Positions 26,616 to 35,257 of a stretch of DNA of 64,000 nt are shown in pieces. A model generated the notes under the pieces. That model was not told the DNA's origin, searched no databases, and was given only the letters and a program-made list of their open reading frames with translations. The DNA is from CAZJHX01 sp964545715 (GTDB taxonomy: Bacteria > Myxococcota_A > UBA9042 > GCA-2863065), in assembly GCA_964545715.1 (NCBI GenBank), contig CAZJHX010000040.1, positions 1-64,000 of the forward strand, given 5' to 3'. The position numbers and the translations under genes were made by a program. The stretch's first letter is position 1. Every line of letters begins with the position of its first letter.

Positions 26616-28162
26616 GACTCGTGTCCCAACAGATTGACCCGCAGCCGCGCAGCCAGCTGGGCGCGGTTCTCGCCCGTCCGGACGTCACCCACAGCGAACG
26701 CCTCGTTGTTGAACGGCCAGATCCCCATGCTCATCAGCACCGCGGCACGGAACTCTGCGGGGTTGAAGAAGTGGTGGTCACCGTCGGCGCGACCATTGGC
26801 ACGGATGGCGCCCGCGATGCCCGCCTGCTCGGCGCCGATCGTGCCCCCGATGGCGATGACCACATAACCGAACGGCCAGTGATCCAGGCCGAACTTTTTG
26901 CCGGTCTCCACGTATGGGGTGCGCCCGAACTCGGTCGTCAGCAGAATCGTGTGCTTGTCCAGGTCCAGCTTCTCGGGGTCGCTTTCTCCCGGCTTGTTGA
27001 TCCGCTCCGCGAGCAGTCGCGACATGTGAACCACGTTTCTGGACGACTCCACCACGTGGTCGTCATGGGTGTCGTACCCCGCGCCGCTGGCGTTGATGAG
27101 CCCGGAGTCGATCACGGTGACGTGCTTGGCGCGGTCGGTTTGGCGCGTGAGCAGGTTCGTGGCCAGCGTCAGGCCCATCGCGGTGGTGTCGTATGCGCCC
27201 ACCTCGGCGGTTTTGACGCCGCACTCCTCACCGTGAACGGCCTTCAGCAGGTCCGGCGTCAGCACATCCAGCAACGCCGGGCTGTTGCGCAGCGCATGGC
27301 GCACGGCCGCGATCTCGTCAAACGCGCGCGCCTTCAGAAAGGCGTCGAGCTCCGGCGGTTTCAGCGCCTGCCGATAGGCCCCGATGTAGTGCTGCATGGC
27401 CGCGTCCATGGAGTCGGCAAAGCCCCCCAGGTGGTCGCGCGCCAGCTGACCCGGCAACGGGTTGTTGGGGACCATGCGCACGGCGAGCGGTGCAAACTGC
27501 GCGGAGTGCAGGCCCGTCGCGGACGCGGTGTGAATATCGAACTGCGCCGCGATCTCCGAGTCCAGGGAGTACAGCACGTACGCGTGGGGCGTCACCCGAT
27601 CCGGCTCCAGCTGCCGAAAGAAGCGCTCCACGTGTGCGCCGGTCGCCGCCATGCGCGGGGTGCCGCGTGGCTGTCCGGTCAAAGCCAGCGGCGAGGCGAC
27701 GCCATGCGGCTCAAACTGATGCTGCATCACGATGATGCGCATGCGGTCCAAGATGTCCTGGCGGTCCCGCAGCGGGTAGATCCACGGCCCGAGGTTCACG
27801 TCGTTGTCGGCCGCATCCTTGCCGAACGGCTGTGTCAACGGCCGCTCCGCGCCGCCGCATGTGTTGAAGTACTCGGGGACGGACCGCTCACCCTCCATAA
27901 AGGTGTGCAGCATGGTCTTGTCGTCCTTGCCGAAGTCCTCTACCGCGTAGAACGTGTCCCAGGGATTGAGGCCGCCCATCAGGTACAGCTCCAGCACGCC
28001 CTGGGGCTGAGCGGACTGCGGAAGCATCAGCGACGAGAACTCCGCGGGCGCCACACCCCAGGTCGGGATGGACGCGACCGCAGACTCTGACTTGGCGCAA
28101 ACCCCCGCGGAGAGGCCCATCCCGGCCCCCGCGAGCAGTTTAAGAAAGGCCCTGCGTTCCAC
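26612..28162 (-). CDS. DUF1501 family protein with Tat signal
   Basis: A 516-residue protein starting with GTG at 28162. The N-terminus carries a twin-arginine motif (ERRAFLKLL) before a hydrophobic stretch, so it is exported folded. The body matches the DUF1501 family, an alkaline-phosphatase-like fold: LYLMGGLNPWDTFY near the start, then VIDSGLINASGAGYDTH and ILLTTEFGRTPYVE in the C-terminal half. DUF1501 genes usually sit beside a gene for a large secreted cytochrome-like or DUF1800/1549 protein, as here. The biological role of the pair is not established. Confidence 0.88.
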   Translation of the reverse strand: MERRAFLKLLAGAGMGLSAGVCAKSESAVASIPTWGVAPAEFSSLMLPQSAQPQGVLELYLMGGLNPWDTFYAVEDFGKDDKTMLHTFMEGERSVPEYFNTCGGAERPLTQPFGKDAADNDVNLGPWIYPLRDRQDILDRMRIIVMQHQFEPHGVASPLALTGQPRGTPRMAATGAHVERFFRQLEPDRVTPHAYVLYSLDSEIAAQFDIHTASATGLHSAQFAPLAVRMVPNNPLPGQLARDHLGGFADSMDAAMQHYIGAYRQALKPPELDAFLKARAFDEIAAVRHALRNSPALLDVLTPDLLKAVHGEECGVKTAEVGAYDTTAMGLTLATNLLTRQTDRAKHVTVIDSGLINASGAGYDTHDDHVVESSRNVVHMSRLLAERINKPGESDPEKLDLDKHTILLTTEFGRTPYVETGKKFGLDHWPFGYVVIAIGGTIGAEQAGIAGAIRANGRADGDHHFFNPAEFRAAVLMSMGIWPFNNEAFAVGDVRTGENRAQLAARLRVNLLGHES

Positions 28163-28372
28163 GACTAGAGAGGATACCTGAACGGCTGTGGCGAGGATCT
28201 GTTAATTCCCCACCGTCAAGATTTATCAAACGCTGCATATTTTTTAGTTCGACTGTGTATTTTTTTCTGGACGGCCGTACATTTTTGCCCGTAAACTCAA
28301 CAACATCCTCACAACATTCGCTTCTGGTACCAGTCGCGAATATTAAATTAGGCACGAAGATGGCCGCTCATG

Positions 28373-28402
28373 GGAGCGAGGGGCGCAATGCCCCTCTGCT
28401 CC
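28373..28402. other. Strong intergenic hairpin
   Basis: Arms GGAGCGAGGGGC and GCCCCTCTGCTCC pair over 12 bp with one bulged base and enclose a GCAAT loop. No T-run follows on either strand. It may be an RNA structure element or a dispersed extragenic palindrome; only one copy was noticed. Confidence 0.5.
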
Positions 28403-28452
28403 TCCCCCCTCCGGCGTGGTCTGGTTTTCCAGGCCGCGCCGAACCTTTTTAA

Positions 28453-28468
28453 ACCCCAACGTTGGGGT
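28453..28468 (-). terminator. Palindrome after the SUMF1-like gene, possible terminator
   Basis: A perfect 16-bp palindrome (ACCCCAACGTTGGGGT) begins 5 bases after the stop codon of the SUMF1-like gene. On the minus strand it is followed by TTAAAAAGG, a poor T-run. The position fits a terminator. The sequence would also fit a binding site for a dimeric protein. Confidence 0.35.
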
Positions 28469-28473
28469 AAACG

Positions 28474-29535
28474 CTATTTGGCGCAGCGGAAGCCGATGTT
28501 GCTGTCCTGGTGAGACTGCGGGAAGGGGAAGCGGGTCGCGGATGGCGCCGCGTAGTCCCTATTGGCGTGGCTGGCGCCCCGAGCGACGGCGATGTCCTTG
28601 CGCCCGTAGAGCTTGCTGGCCTTGGGGTCACCCCCGTCGTACGGCTTGTACTCCTCCTCCACCCACTCTGACACGTTGCCGTGCATGTCCATGACGCCGT
28701 AGGTCGAGCGATCGGTGGGGAACGAGCCGGGCGGCCAGGCGCGGATCAGGCTGTCGTCGGTGTCGCCCTCCAAGAAGCCCTTCCAGGCGCCCTCGCTTTG
28801 AAGCGGGCCCGTAATCCGCTCCACGGTGTGCGCTTTTCGCCCGTCCCAGACATCACCCCACGGGTACTTGGACCCCTTCGCGCCTCGGGCGGCCTTCTCC
28901 CACTCAGCGCCCGTCGGCAGTCGCTTCCCTGCCCACTTGCAGTACGCCGCCGCATCGCGGAGGTCCACCAACACCACGGGGAGGCCGCCGGTGCCCTTGG
29001 GATACGTCCGCTCGCGCCAGGAGTAGTCCCGCGCCCAGTCATCGCGCAGCGACGGCTGCCGGTGCTCGGTGGCCTCCAAAAACCGCTTGTACTGCTCTGA
29101 AGTCACCTCATAGCGGTCGATCCGAAAGGCGCGCACATGGGCCTGCCGCGCCGGAGCGGACGTCGGGATGGCGTCGTCGCCCATCAGAAAGTCGCCGCCC
29201 TCGATCTCGACCATGTCGTCCAGCGGGTGCTCCGCCTTGCCCGGCGGACTGGAGATCAGAAGCTCGGCTTTGGGCGTCATCGACTCGTCGGGGTAGCCTA
29301 CAAACGGGTGGTTCTGCTCTTCCCAGTCCTCCGCGACGTCGGCGTTATCCGGGCGCGGCTCGCCTTTGGCGCCGCGATCCGGCTCTTCTTTCTTGCCGCT
29401 GGGTCCCTGACTGCCCTCTTCGACCGCGGTGTCATCCGCCGGTGCGGTAGCGCCCTTGACGATCAGCGACCGAACGCCGAACCCGACGATAACGAGCCCG
29501 GTCACGACCAGCGCCGGTGTAAGCCATTCCTTCAT
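28474..29535 (-). CDS. SUMF1/formylglycine-generating-enzyme-fold protein, membrane anchored
   Basis: A 353-residue protein with one N-terminal TM segment (LVVTGLVIVGFGVRSLIV), a charged linker and an FGE-sulfatase domain from ~residue 105. Family hallmarks are IEGGDFLMGDD, YEVTSEQYKRFLEAT, LPTGAEWEKAARG, YPWGD, YGVMDMHGNVSEWVE and the final NIGFRCAK. The catalytic Cys expected in true formylglycine-generating enzymes, near ARGASHANRDYAAP, is absent. It is probably a non-FGE member of the fold acting at the membrane. It is coupled by ATGA to the acyl-CoA synthetase gene. Confidence 0.85.
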   Translation of the reverse strand: MKEWLTPALVVTGLVIVGFGVRSLIVKGATAPADDTAVEEGSQGPSGKKEEPDRGAKGEPRPDNADVAEDWEEQNHPFVGYPDESMTPKAELLISSPPGKAEHPLDDMVEIEGGDFLMGDDAIPTSAPARQAHVRAFRIDRYEVTSEQYKRFLEATEHRQPSLRDDWARDYSWRERTYPKGTGGLPVVLVDLRDAAAYCKWAGKRLPTGAEWEKAARGAKGSKYPWGDVWDGRKAHTVERITGPLQSEGAWKGFLEGDTDDSLIRAWPPGSFPTDRSTYGVMDMHGNVSEWVEEEYKPYDGGDPKASKLYGRKDIAVARGASHANRDYAAPSATRFPFPQSHQDSNIGFRCAK

Positions 29536-31658
29536 GCCGCTCCCTCGGTCACCTTTGCGATCACGCGTGCATCGATCGAGACCAGCCCGCTCTCCGTGAT
29601 CACCAGCGGGTTCAAGTCCAGCTCCACGATGTCGTCCACCGCCTGGACGAGATTCGAGACGCGCACCAGCACCTCGGCCAGCTCCTCGCGGTCCAGCACC
29701 GGCCGGCTGCGAGCCCCGTCCAACAGCGGCTGGGCCTTGATCTCGCCGATCATGGCCAGCGCGTCAGCGCGCGACAGCGGCACCAGGCGGAAGGCGACGT
29801 CCTTGTACACCTCGACAAAGATGCCGCCCATCCCGACCATCAGCAATGGACCAAAGTCCGGATCGCGGCTCATGCCTACGATCACCTCAGTGCCGCTGAC
29901 CATCTCTTCGATGGTAAAGCCGTCGATGCGCGCGCCGGGTTGGCGCTCGGCGACGGTGCGCCGGATGCGCTCACAGGCCCCACGCACGGCGTCCCCGTTG
30001 GGTACCGACAGCACGACCCCGCCCACATCGCTCTTGTGGATGACGTCCTGGCTCACGATCTTGACCACGACCGGGTACCCGATCCCGTCCGCCAGCCGCA
30101 CGGCCTCGTCGTCGCTGCGGGCCGTCCCGGATTTGTTGTAGCGAAGGCCCGCACACTCCAGCACGTCACGCGCGCGGGAGAGGTCCAGGTTCTTCTGACC
30201 CTCGGCCTGCGCAGCGGATACCAGCTCGGCTGCACGCGCCAGGTCCGGTGCGGGCATGTCAAACGTGCGAACCGAGGTTTCGCCATCCGCCCACGCGAGC
30301 CGGCGCCCGCGGGCCATGAGCGCTCCCATGGCGCTGACAGCGCGCTCGGGCGTGTTGAACTCCGGGATGCCGCGCTCGTCCAGATAGCGGCCGACGTCGG
30401 TGCCCAGCAGACCGATGAAGCTGCAGGTCAACGGCTTGGTCCAGCCCTCGCCATCGTGCGCGGCGGCGATGGCGGCCGCGGTTTTCATCGGATCCGTCAT
30501 GGCCTGCACCGTCATGATGACAACGACCCCGTCCACCTCGGGAGCGCGACCGATGATGTCCAGGGCGGCCTGATAGCGCTCCGGGGTGGCGTCCCCGATG
30601 ACGTCGATCGGGTTGTTGCGCGACCAGACGGCCGGCATGACCTCATCCAGCGCGGCCATGGTCTCGTCGCTGAGTTGCGCCAGCTCGACGCCGCTGCGGA
30701 AGGCGGCGTCCGCGGACAGCACGCCGGGGCCGCCCGCGTTGGTGATGATGGCCAGGCGGTTGCCTTTTGCGGGGGGCTGGTGCGCCAGAGCGCGGGCCCA
30801 GCCCAGGAAGTCGCCCACGCTGGACGCCTCGAGCACGCCGGACTGGGCAAACGCGGCGCGGTAGGCGCTGGAGGAGCCGGCCAGGCTGCCGGTGTGGCTG
30901 CTGGCGGCTTTGGCGCCGGCCTCAGTAGACCCGCCCTTGATGCAGACGATCGGCTTGGTGACGTTGACCTCGGCCAGCGTCTCGTAGAAGGCCCGCGGGT
31001 CCTGGGCGGCCTCCAGGTAGATGGCGATGGCGTCGGTGCGGTCGTCCTGGGCGAAGTAGCGCAGGATGTCCTGGTCGTCGATGTCGGCTTTGGCGCCCAG
31101 CGACACGGCGGCGGAGAGACCGAAGCCCTCGCGGTTGGCGTAGCTGATGATGCCGGTGATCAGCGCGCCGGATTGGCTGAGCAGCCCGATGCGGCCGGCC
31201 GGCGGGGCGGTGGCCGCGAAGCTGGCGTTGAGGCCCGACTCGGCCACGATGATGCCCAGGCAGTTGGGGCCGATGACGCGCATGTTGTGGCTGTGCGCGC
31301 GCCGGACGACGTCCTCCTGCAGGGCGATGCCCTCGGCGCCCATCTCACCGAAGCCGGCCGAGATCACGATGGCGCAGGTGACGCCCAGGCCGCCCGCCTC
31401 GTCGATGAGCGCGGGGATGTACTTGGGCGGGATGGCGATGACGATGAGGTCGATCGGCTGGCCCACCTCGGACAGCGACGGATACGCCCGGCGGCCCAGG
31501 ATCTCGCCGCCTTTGCGGTTGATCGGGTACACCGCGCCCTTGAAGTCCAGCAGGTTCTTGAGCACGGCGTGCCCCACCGAGGTCACGCGGTTGGAGGCAC
31601 CGACGACCGCGACGGAGCGGGGCTTGAAGAATGGATCCAGGGCATGCGCGTCATTCAT
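29532..31658 (-). CDS. ADP-forming acetyl/acyl-CoA synthetase, fused alpha and beta subunits
   Basis: About 708 residues from ATG 31658; ATG 31670 is an alternative and neither has a strong ribosome site. The N-terminal CoA-binding Rossmann domain reads FFKPRSVAVVGAS. The succinyl-CoA-synthetase-like middle carries the phospho-His site ASSHTGSLAGS (His255). The C-terminal ATP-grasp domain has GYPVVVKIVSQDVIHKSDVGG. The reaction is acyl-CoA + ADP + Pi to acid + CoA + ATP, reversible. It lets the cell conserve ATP from acetyl-CoA or activate organic acids. The open frame upstream of this start overlaps the next gene antisense-free and is a shadow. Confidence 0.9.
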   Translation of the reverse strand: MNDAHALDPFFKPRSVAVVGASNRVTSVGHAVLKNLLDFKGAVYPINRKGGEILGRRAYPSLSEVGQPIDLIVIAIPPKYIPALIDEAGGLGVTCAIVISAGFGEMGAEGIALQEDVVRRAHSHNMRVIGPNCLGIIVAESGLNASFAATAPPAGRIGLLSQSGALITGIISYANREGFGLSAAVSLGAKADIDDQDILRYFAQDDRTDAIAIYLEAAQDPRAFYETLAEVNVTKPIVCIKGGSTEAGAKAASSHTGSLAGSSSAYRAAFAQSGVLEASSVGDFLGWARALAHQPPAKGNRLAIITNAGGPGVLSADAAFRSGVELAQLSDETMAALDEVMPAVWSRNNPIDVIGDATPERYQAALDIIGRAPEVDGVVVIMTVQAMTDPMKTAAAIAAAHDGEGWTKPLTCSFIGLLGTDVGRYLDERGIPEFNTPERAVSAMGALMARGRRLAWADGETSVRTFDMPAPDLARAAELVSAAQAEGQKNLDLSRARDVLECAGLRYNKSGTARSDDEAVRLADGIGYPVVVKIVSQDVIHKSDVGGVVLSVPNGDAVRGACERIRRTVAERQPGARIDGFTIEEMVSGTEVIVGMSRDPDFGPLLMVGMGGIFVEVYKDVAFRLVPLSRADALAMIGEIKAQPLLDGARSRPVLDREELAEVLVRVSNLVQAVDDIVELDLNPLVITESGLVSIDARVIAKVTEGAA

Positions 31659-31699
31659 GCGCGGTAGCATCGCGTCAACCCGATCGCGATGCAAGGCGG

Positions 31700-33214
31700 C
31701 TACCGTGCTGTTGGCGAGGGTGCGGCCGGATCCAGCTCGTAGACGGACTCGATCCAGCGGCGGTCGCGCTCGACATCCTGGTCGGGGTGAAACGTGGAGG
31801 CCGTGTAGATGAACCCGGCGGCGATGACCATGGCGGCGAGCGGCCAAACGGCCCGGCGGATAGTGCTTTTGGCGCTGACGATCAGGTCGTAGACGCCGGC
31901 GGCGGCCACGGCTACAGCGATCAGGGTGGCGCCCGTCTTGGACGCGATGCCCAGCGCGCTGAAGTGGGACTGCGGCAACCAGCCGTCGCGAAACAGGGGC
32001 CAGCCGATCGAGAAGAAGGGGTTGAGCAGCTGCTCTTGATAGTGCGGCCAGACGATCGTGCTGATGCCGGTGATCACGATCGCGGCGCCGGCCAGCCCAC
32101 AGAGGACCGGGCGCGCGTCGGCGAAGCGCGTGACCAGCAGACCGATGGGCAGAAGCAGCCACGGCACCATGGGCGTGAGGTGGCGCTGCGAGACGGTCCA
32201 GCCGCCGTCCGGGTAGACCATTGAGACAACAAAGAGGCTGTACAGCGCGACCATGATGCCGGTGACAAGGCCGTCGGGACCGGCGCGGCGCAGCAAGACG
32301 AGACCAGGGACGGCCAGAAGTAGGAACGGCGCAAAGAAGAACAGCCCTTTGCGCGGCGCGACAAAGCTGACGACCACGTGGGCCCACTTGGGACCGGCGA
32401 TGCCCATGAACCCCTGGGCGTGCACCTCTTTGAAGTTGCTGGCGACGAAGCTGTAGCCGGTGGTGAAGGGCGAGCCGAAGGCGGCGTCGTGGTAGAGGCC
32501 GAGCGCGATCGCCAGAGGGGCGGCGCCCAGCAGCGCCATCACGACCGGGCGCACGCGAGCGCGCGTACGGACCATGTAGAGGACGGCCAGCGGCAGCAGA
32601 AACAGCGCGTTCTGGTACTCGACGCAGACGGCGGCGGACGCCAGGAAGCCGGCTGCGGGCCCGAGCCAGCCCGGATTGTGCGGCTCGGCACGGCGGACCA
32701 CCAGGAAGCAGGCAAACACGAGCACTGCGCCGAGCTGATGCCCGAAGAGCAGCTGACTGTAGGTCGTGGCCAGCGTGCCGAAGGCGTAGCTGATCAGAAG
32801 CACCCGGATCAGGCGGTCGTCCTTGAAGTGCTCCTTGAGGAAGCCCAGTAGGATGAGGAGCAGCAGACAGGTCGGCAGCGTATTGACCCACAGCCGGGCC
32901 CAGCGCATCTCGGAGCGCAGCGACGGCTGGTCGGCGACCTGGTAGTAGAGCCAGACGACCGGGACGGCCAGAAACGCCGCACCGGGCGCCTTGTCGCTGT
33001 AGTAGTGGCCGTCGCGCAGTGCCTTGTCGTGGATGTTGCCCAGACGCTGCAGCTGACCGTCGATGGAGACGGAGCCCTCTTCGACGATGGCGTTGGCCAG
33101 GTAGAGGCGACTCAGCTCATTGGCGGAGTGGATCGCCTCGAAATAGGGAAAAAACGCGGTTAGAACGAGGAAGGCCGCGGCCAGGGTCAGACGGTCGAAA
33201 AGTGTTGACGTCAC
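31700..33214 (-). CDS. Polytopic membrane protein, GT-C-like
   Basis: A 504-residue protein with about ten hydrophobic segments. The first loop reads ELSRLYLANAIVEEGSVSID and continues HYYSDKAPG, a pattern common in bacterial GT-C (ArnT/mannosyltransferase-like) membrane proteins. A short soluble C-terminus ends YELDPAAPSPTAR. It resembles in design the GT-C-like protein at 15438-17147, although the two are not close in sequence. A glycosyltransferase role using a lipid-linked sugar is likely but unproven. Confidence 0.65.
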   Translation of the reverse strand: MTSTLFDRLTLAAAFLVLTAFFPYFEAIHSANELSRLYLANAIVEEGSVSIDGQLQRLGNIHDKALRDGHYYSDKAPGAAFLAVPVVWLYYQVADQPSLRSEMRWARLWVNTLPTCLLLLILLGFLKEHFKDDRLIRVLLISYAFGTLATTYSQLLFGHQLGAVLVFACFLVVRRAEPHNPGWLGPAAGFLASAAVCVEYQNALFLLPLAVLYMVRTRARVRPVVMALLGAAPLAIALGLYHDAAFGSPFTTGYSFVASNFKEVHAQGFMGIAGPKWAHVVVSFVAPRKGLFFFAPFLLLAVPGLVLLRRAGPDGLVTGIMVALYSLFVVSMVYPDGGWTVSQRHLTPMVPWLLLPIGLLVTRFADARPVLCGLAGAAIVITGISTIVWPHYQEQLLNPFFSIGWPLFRDGWLPQSHFSALGIASKTGATLIAVAVAAAGVYDLIVSAKSTIRRAVWPLAAMVIAAGFIYTASTFHPDQDVERDRRWIESVYELDPAAPSPTAR

Positions 33215-33240
33215 AGGCGTTTATCGATACCTCGGGGACC

Positions 33241-34947
33241 ATGCTTCGTACCAGTCTTTCGATGATTTCTTTGGCCATTATTGCGACCTTCGTCTGTGCC
33301 TGCGGCGCCGAGGACGACCTGGCCCCCGAGGGGAAGCTCGCTGAGCCGCCACTGTACGGCAAGAGCGACCTCGCCAAGACCTTCAATGTGGTGGAGTCAG
33401 GCCGGTTTGTGGAGGCATCGGCAACCGTCAGCGGCCGGATTGAGGGCAGCGAGGCCCTGTCGTACCGGTTCAACGGCTTTGGCGACACGACGGTCCGCAT
33501 CGAGCTGACCTCGCCCGGGCTGGAGGTCGATACGTATGTGATCATCGACGGGCCGTTCCCGGGTGGCTCGGGCACAATCGCGGCGTACAACGACGACCGC
33601 GAGGACCAGGACACGCTGGACAGCTTCATCGAGGTGACGCTGCCCGAGCCGGGCGCGTATCGGATTCTGGTGGGCTCCTACAGCGTCTTCCACCAGCAGG
33701 CGGAGCCCGGCGGCGCCTTCGACTTGAAGTACGAGTGCCTGGAGAACTGCACGATGAAGCAGATCTCGCTGGGCGAGCTGCTCGCGGCGCTGAACGAGGA
33801 GCTGGGCGCTGACGGCACGCAGCAGACGCTGGTGTCGGCGATCGACGCGCTGTTCCCCGACGAGAAGTCGGCGGCGCTGGTCAAAGGCCAGCTGGCCGCG
33901 GCGCTGATGGACCCCAACGTGGAGGGCTTCCCGTTCCTGCCGCTGGACCTGGGCAACGAGGCGCAGGGTCTGTTCGAGGCTGACGAGACGGTGGTCGACG
34001 CCCCCACGGCGGTGCACTTCAGCGTGGACCAGATCCTCAACGAGGGTTGCACGGCCAAGCGCAGCGAGATGAAGCCGGTCGACGAGCGGGTGCCCGGTTT
34101 GATGTCCGGCAGCTGGGCGGATTACACGATCGATGACTGCTCGCTGCAGCGCGCGCAGGCGTTTGCCGAGGTGCTGAACAACCTGTCGCTGGAGAACGGC
34201 TCAACGGTGACGTACGAAGACCGCACCTACAACTCGGTGATGGACGTGATCACGGCGCTGACGGAGTCGGGGCACCACATCAAGGTGACCAACGACCGCT
34301 TCTTCGCCGACTTCCTGGGGCTGTACTACAAGGGCGCGGCCGTGGCGGCGCCGATGTGGCTGCAGACGACAATTCCGCTGGCCGGAGGCGAGGGCACGCT
34401 GTCGATTCCGTCGCCGCACACGCATCACACGTTTGTGGTGAGCGGGCCGCTGGTGAACGCCACGCTGATGTTCTACATGGGCGTCTCGGGCGGTACGAGC
34501 TTCCGCGCGGTGAGCAACATTCGCAGCCCGTGGACGGGCCTCAGAACGCTGCACACCTACGACAGCGACGCGGAGCCTGAGCAGATCCGCGAGATCTTCT
34601 GGGCGGCCGGTCTACTGCGCAAGCTGTGGACGGAGCAGGCGGCGGGCCTGCCGGCGGGCGGCTACGGCACGCTGGGCGTATGCAACGACTCGACGGCGGT
34701 GCTGGAGTCGGTGGCGGAGTATGGCGCGCCGGCGACGATCTTCCCGCTGGCGCACCCGGTGTTGGACGAGGTCCCGGCGGATGATCCGGGCGGCGTGTCA
34801 GCGGCGTTGAAGGCGCTGCCGTCGGACGTTGACGGCTATGACTCGACCGACGCGTTGAACCGCATTCTGAAGACGCTGCCCGCGGAGAACCTGGACGACA
34901 TCGAGTTCCCGCAGTTTATTGGTCACATTCGGGCGCTTGCCCAGTAG
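33241..34947 (+). CDS. Lipoprotein with PPC-like domain
   Basis: ATG at 33241 gives 568 residues with a lipoprotein-type signal peptide (IIATFVCACGAEDD; Cys19 or 21). A PPC-like beta domain covers about residues 40-165 (GFGDTTVRIELTSPG, DTYVIIDGPFPGG, GAYRILVGSY). The remainder is a mixed helical/beta region with Cys residues and the His motif PHTHHTF near residue 398. No catalytic signature is recognised. It is divergent from the GT-C-like gene with only 26 bp between starts. Its 3' end overlaps the convergent Cys-rich lipoprotein gene by 32 bp. Confidence 0.75.
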   Translation: MLRTSLSMISLAIIATFVCACGAEDDLAPEGKLAEPPLYGKSDLAKTFNVVESGRFVEASATVSGRIEGSEALSYRFNGFGDTTVRIELTSPGLEVDTYVIIDGPFPGGSGTIAAYNDDREDQDTLDSFIEVTLPEPGAYRILVGSYSVFHQQAEPGGAFDLKYECLENCTMKQISLGELLAALNEELGADGTQQTLVSAIDALFPDEKSAALVKGQLAAALMDPNVEGFPFLPLDLGNEAQGLFEADETVVDAPTAVHFSVDQILNEGCTAKRSEMKPVDERVPGLMSGSWADYTIDDCSLQRAQAFAEVLNNLSLENGSTVTYEDRTYNSVMDVITALTESGHHIKVTNDRFFADFLGLYYKGAAVAAPMWLQTTIPLAGGEGTLSIPSPHTHHTFVVSGPLVNATLMFYMGVSGGTSFRAVSNIRSPWTGLRTLHTYDSDAEPEQIREIFWAAGLLRKLWTEQAAGLPAGGYGTLGVCNDSTAVLESVAEYGAPATIFPLAHPVLDEVPADDPGGVSAALKALPSDVDGYDSTDALNRILKTLPAENLDDIEFPQFIGHIRALAQ

Positions 34948-35257
34948 TCACGATGAGGCGGGTGCATACCGCCCAGGCGGCCTCGCAGCCGAGATCGCCC
35001 AGCTCACACAGCAGGAAGCACTCGAAGCAATCGTCGCAATCTGAGCATTGCTTGTTGCACGTCCCCTTCTCCTGACCCTCCAAGTCGTGGCAGTAGTCGC
35101 AGATGCTGTCGTTTTCCAGCGCCAGCGTCGTGTTGGTGAACTGGCATGCGCGCTCGCCCAACAGCCCGGTGTCCGTCGGCGTGCTCTCCTGGTAGGGGTC
35201 GGCGGTCAGACAGCCCAGCAGAAGCAGGGCGGCGGCCGGCAGGCTAAAAGCGCGCAT
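34916..35257 (-). CDS. Small Cys-rich lipoprotein
   Basis: The start is ATG 35257, 14 bases inside the end of the upstream gene. The product is 113 residues: a lipoprotein signal peptide (LLLLGC, Cys16), then a domain with about a dozen Cys (CDYCHDLEGQEKG, CSDCDDCFECFLLCE). The Cys spacing suggests a disulfide-knit or metal-binding surface module. It is the third gene of the FHA - PEGA-like - lipoprotein unit. Confidence 0.68.
   Translation of the reverse strand: MRAFSLPAAALLLLGCLTADPYQESTPTDTGLLGERACQFTNTTLALENDSICDYCHDLEGQEKGTCNKQCSDCDDCFECFLLCELGDLGCEAAWAVCTRLIVTTGQAPECDQ

Larger units (their letters stand above)
28163..28473. other. Intergenic region, relatively AT-rich, with two hairpins
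   Basis: This is the only stretch of more than 300 bases without a gene. Positions ~28201-28345 contain several T-runs and are far lower in GC than the surroundings, as expected for a promoter of the minus-strand DUF1501 unit. I cannot pick out a convincing -35/-10 pair. Two inverted repeats (28373-28402 and 28453-28468) lie nearer the SUMF1-like gene. Small open frames here have no coding character. Confidence 0.6.

Noticed and set aside
28140..28355. Small minus-strand frame of 71 residues in the intergenic region
   Set aside because: It overlaps the DUF1501 start, has no ribosome site and no coding bias.
31658..32891. Upstream extension of the acyl-CoA synthetase frame
   Set aside because: It lies across the GT-C-like membrane protein gene in another frame and encodes Arg/Ala-rich text. 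The CoA-binding domain begins only at ~31650.
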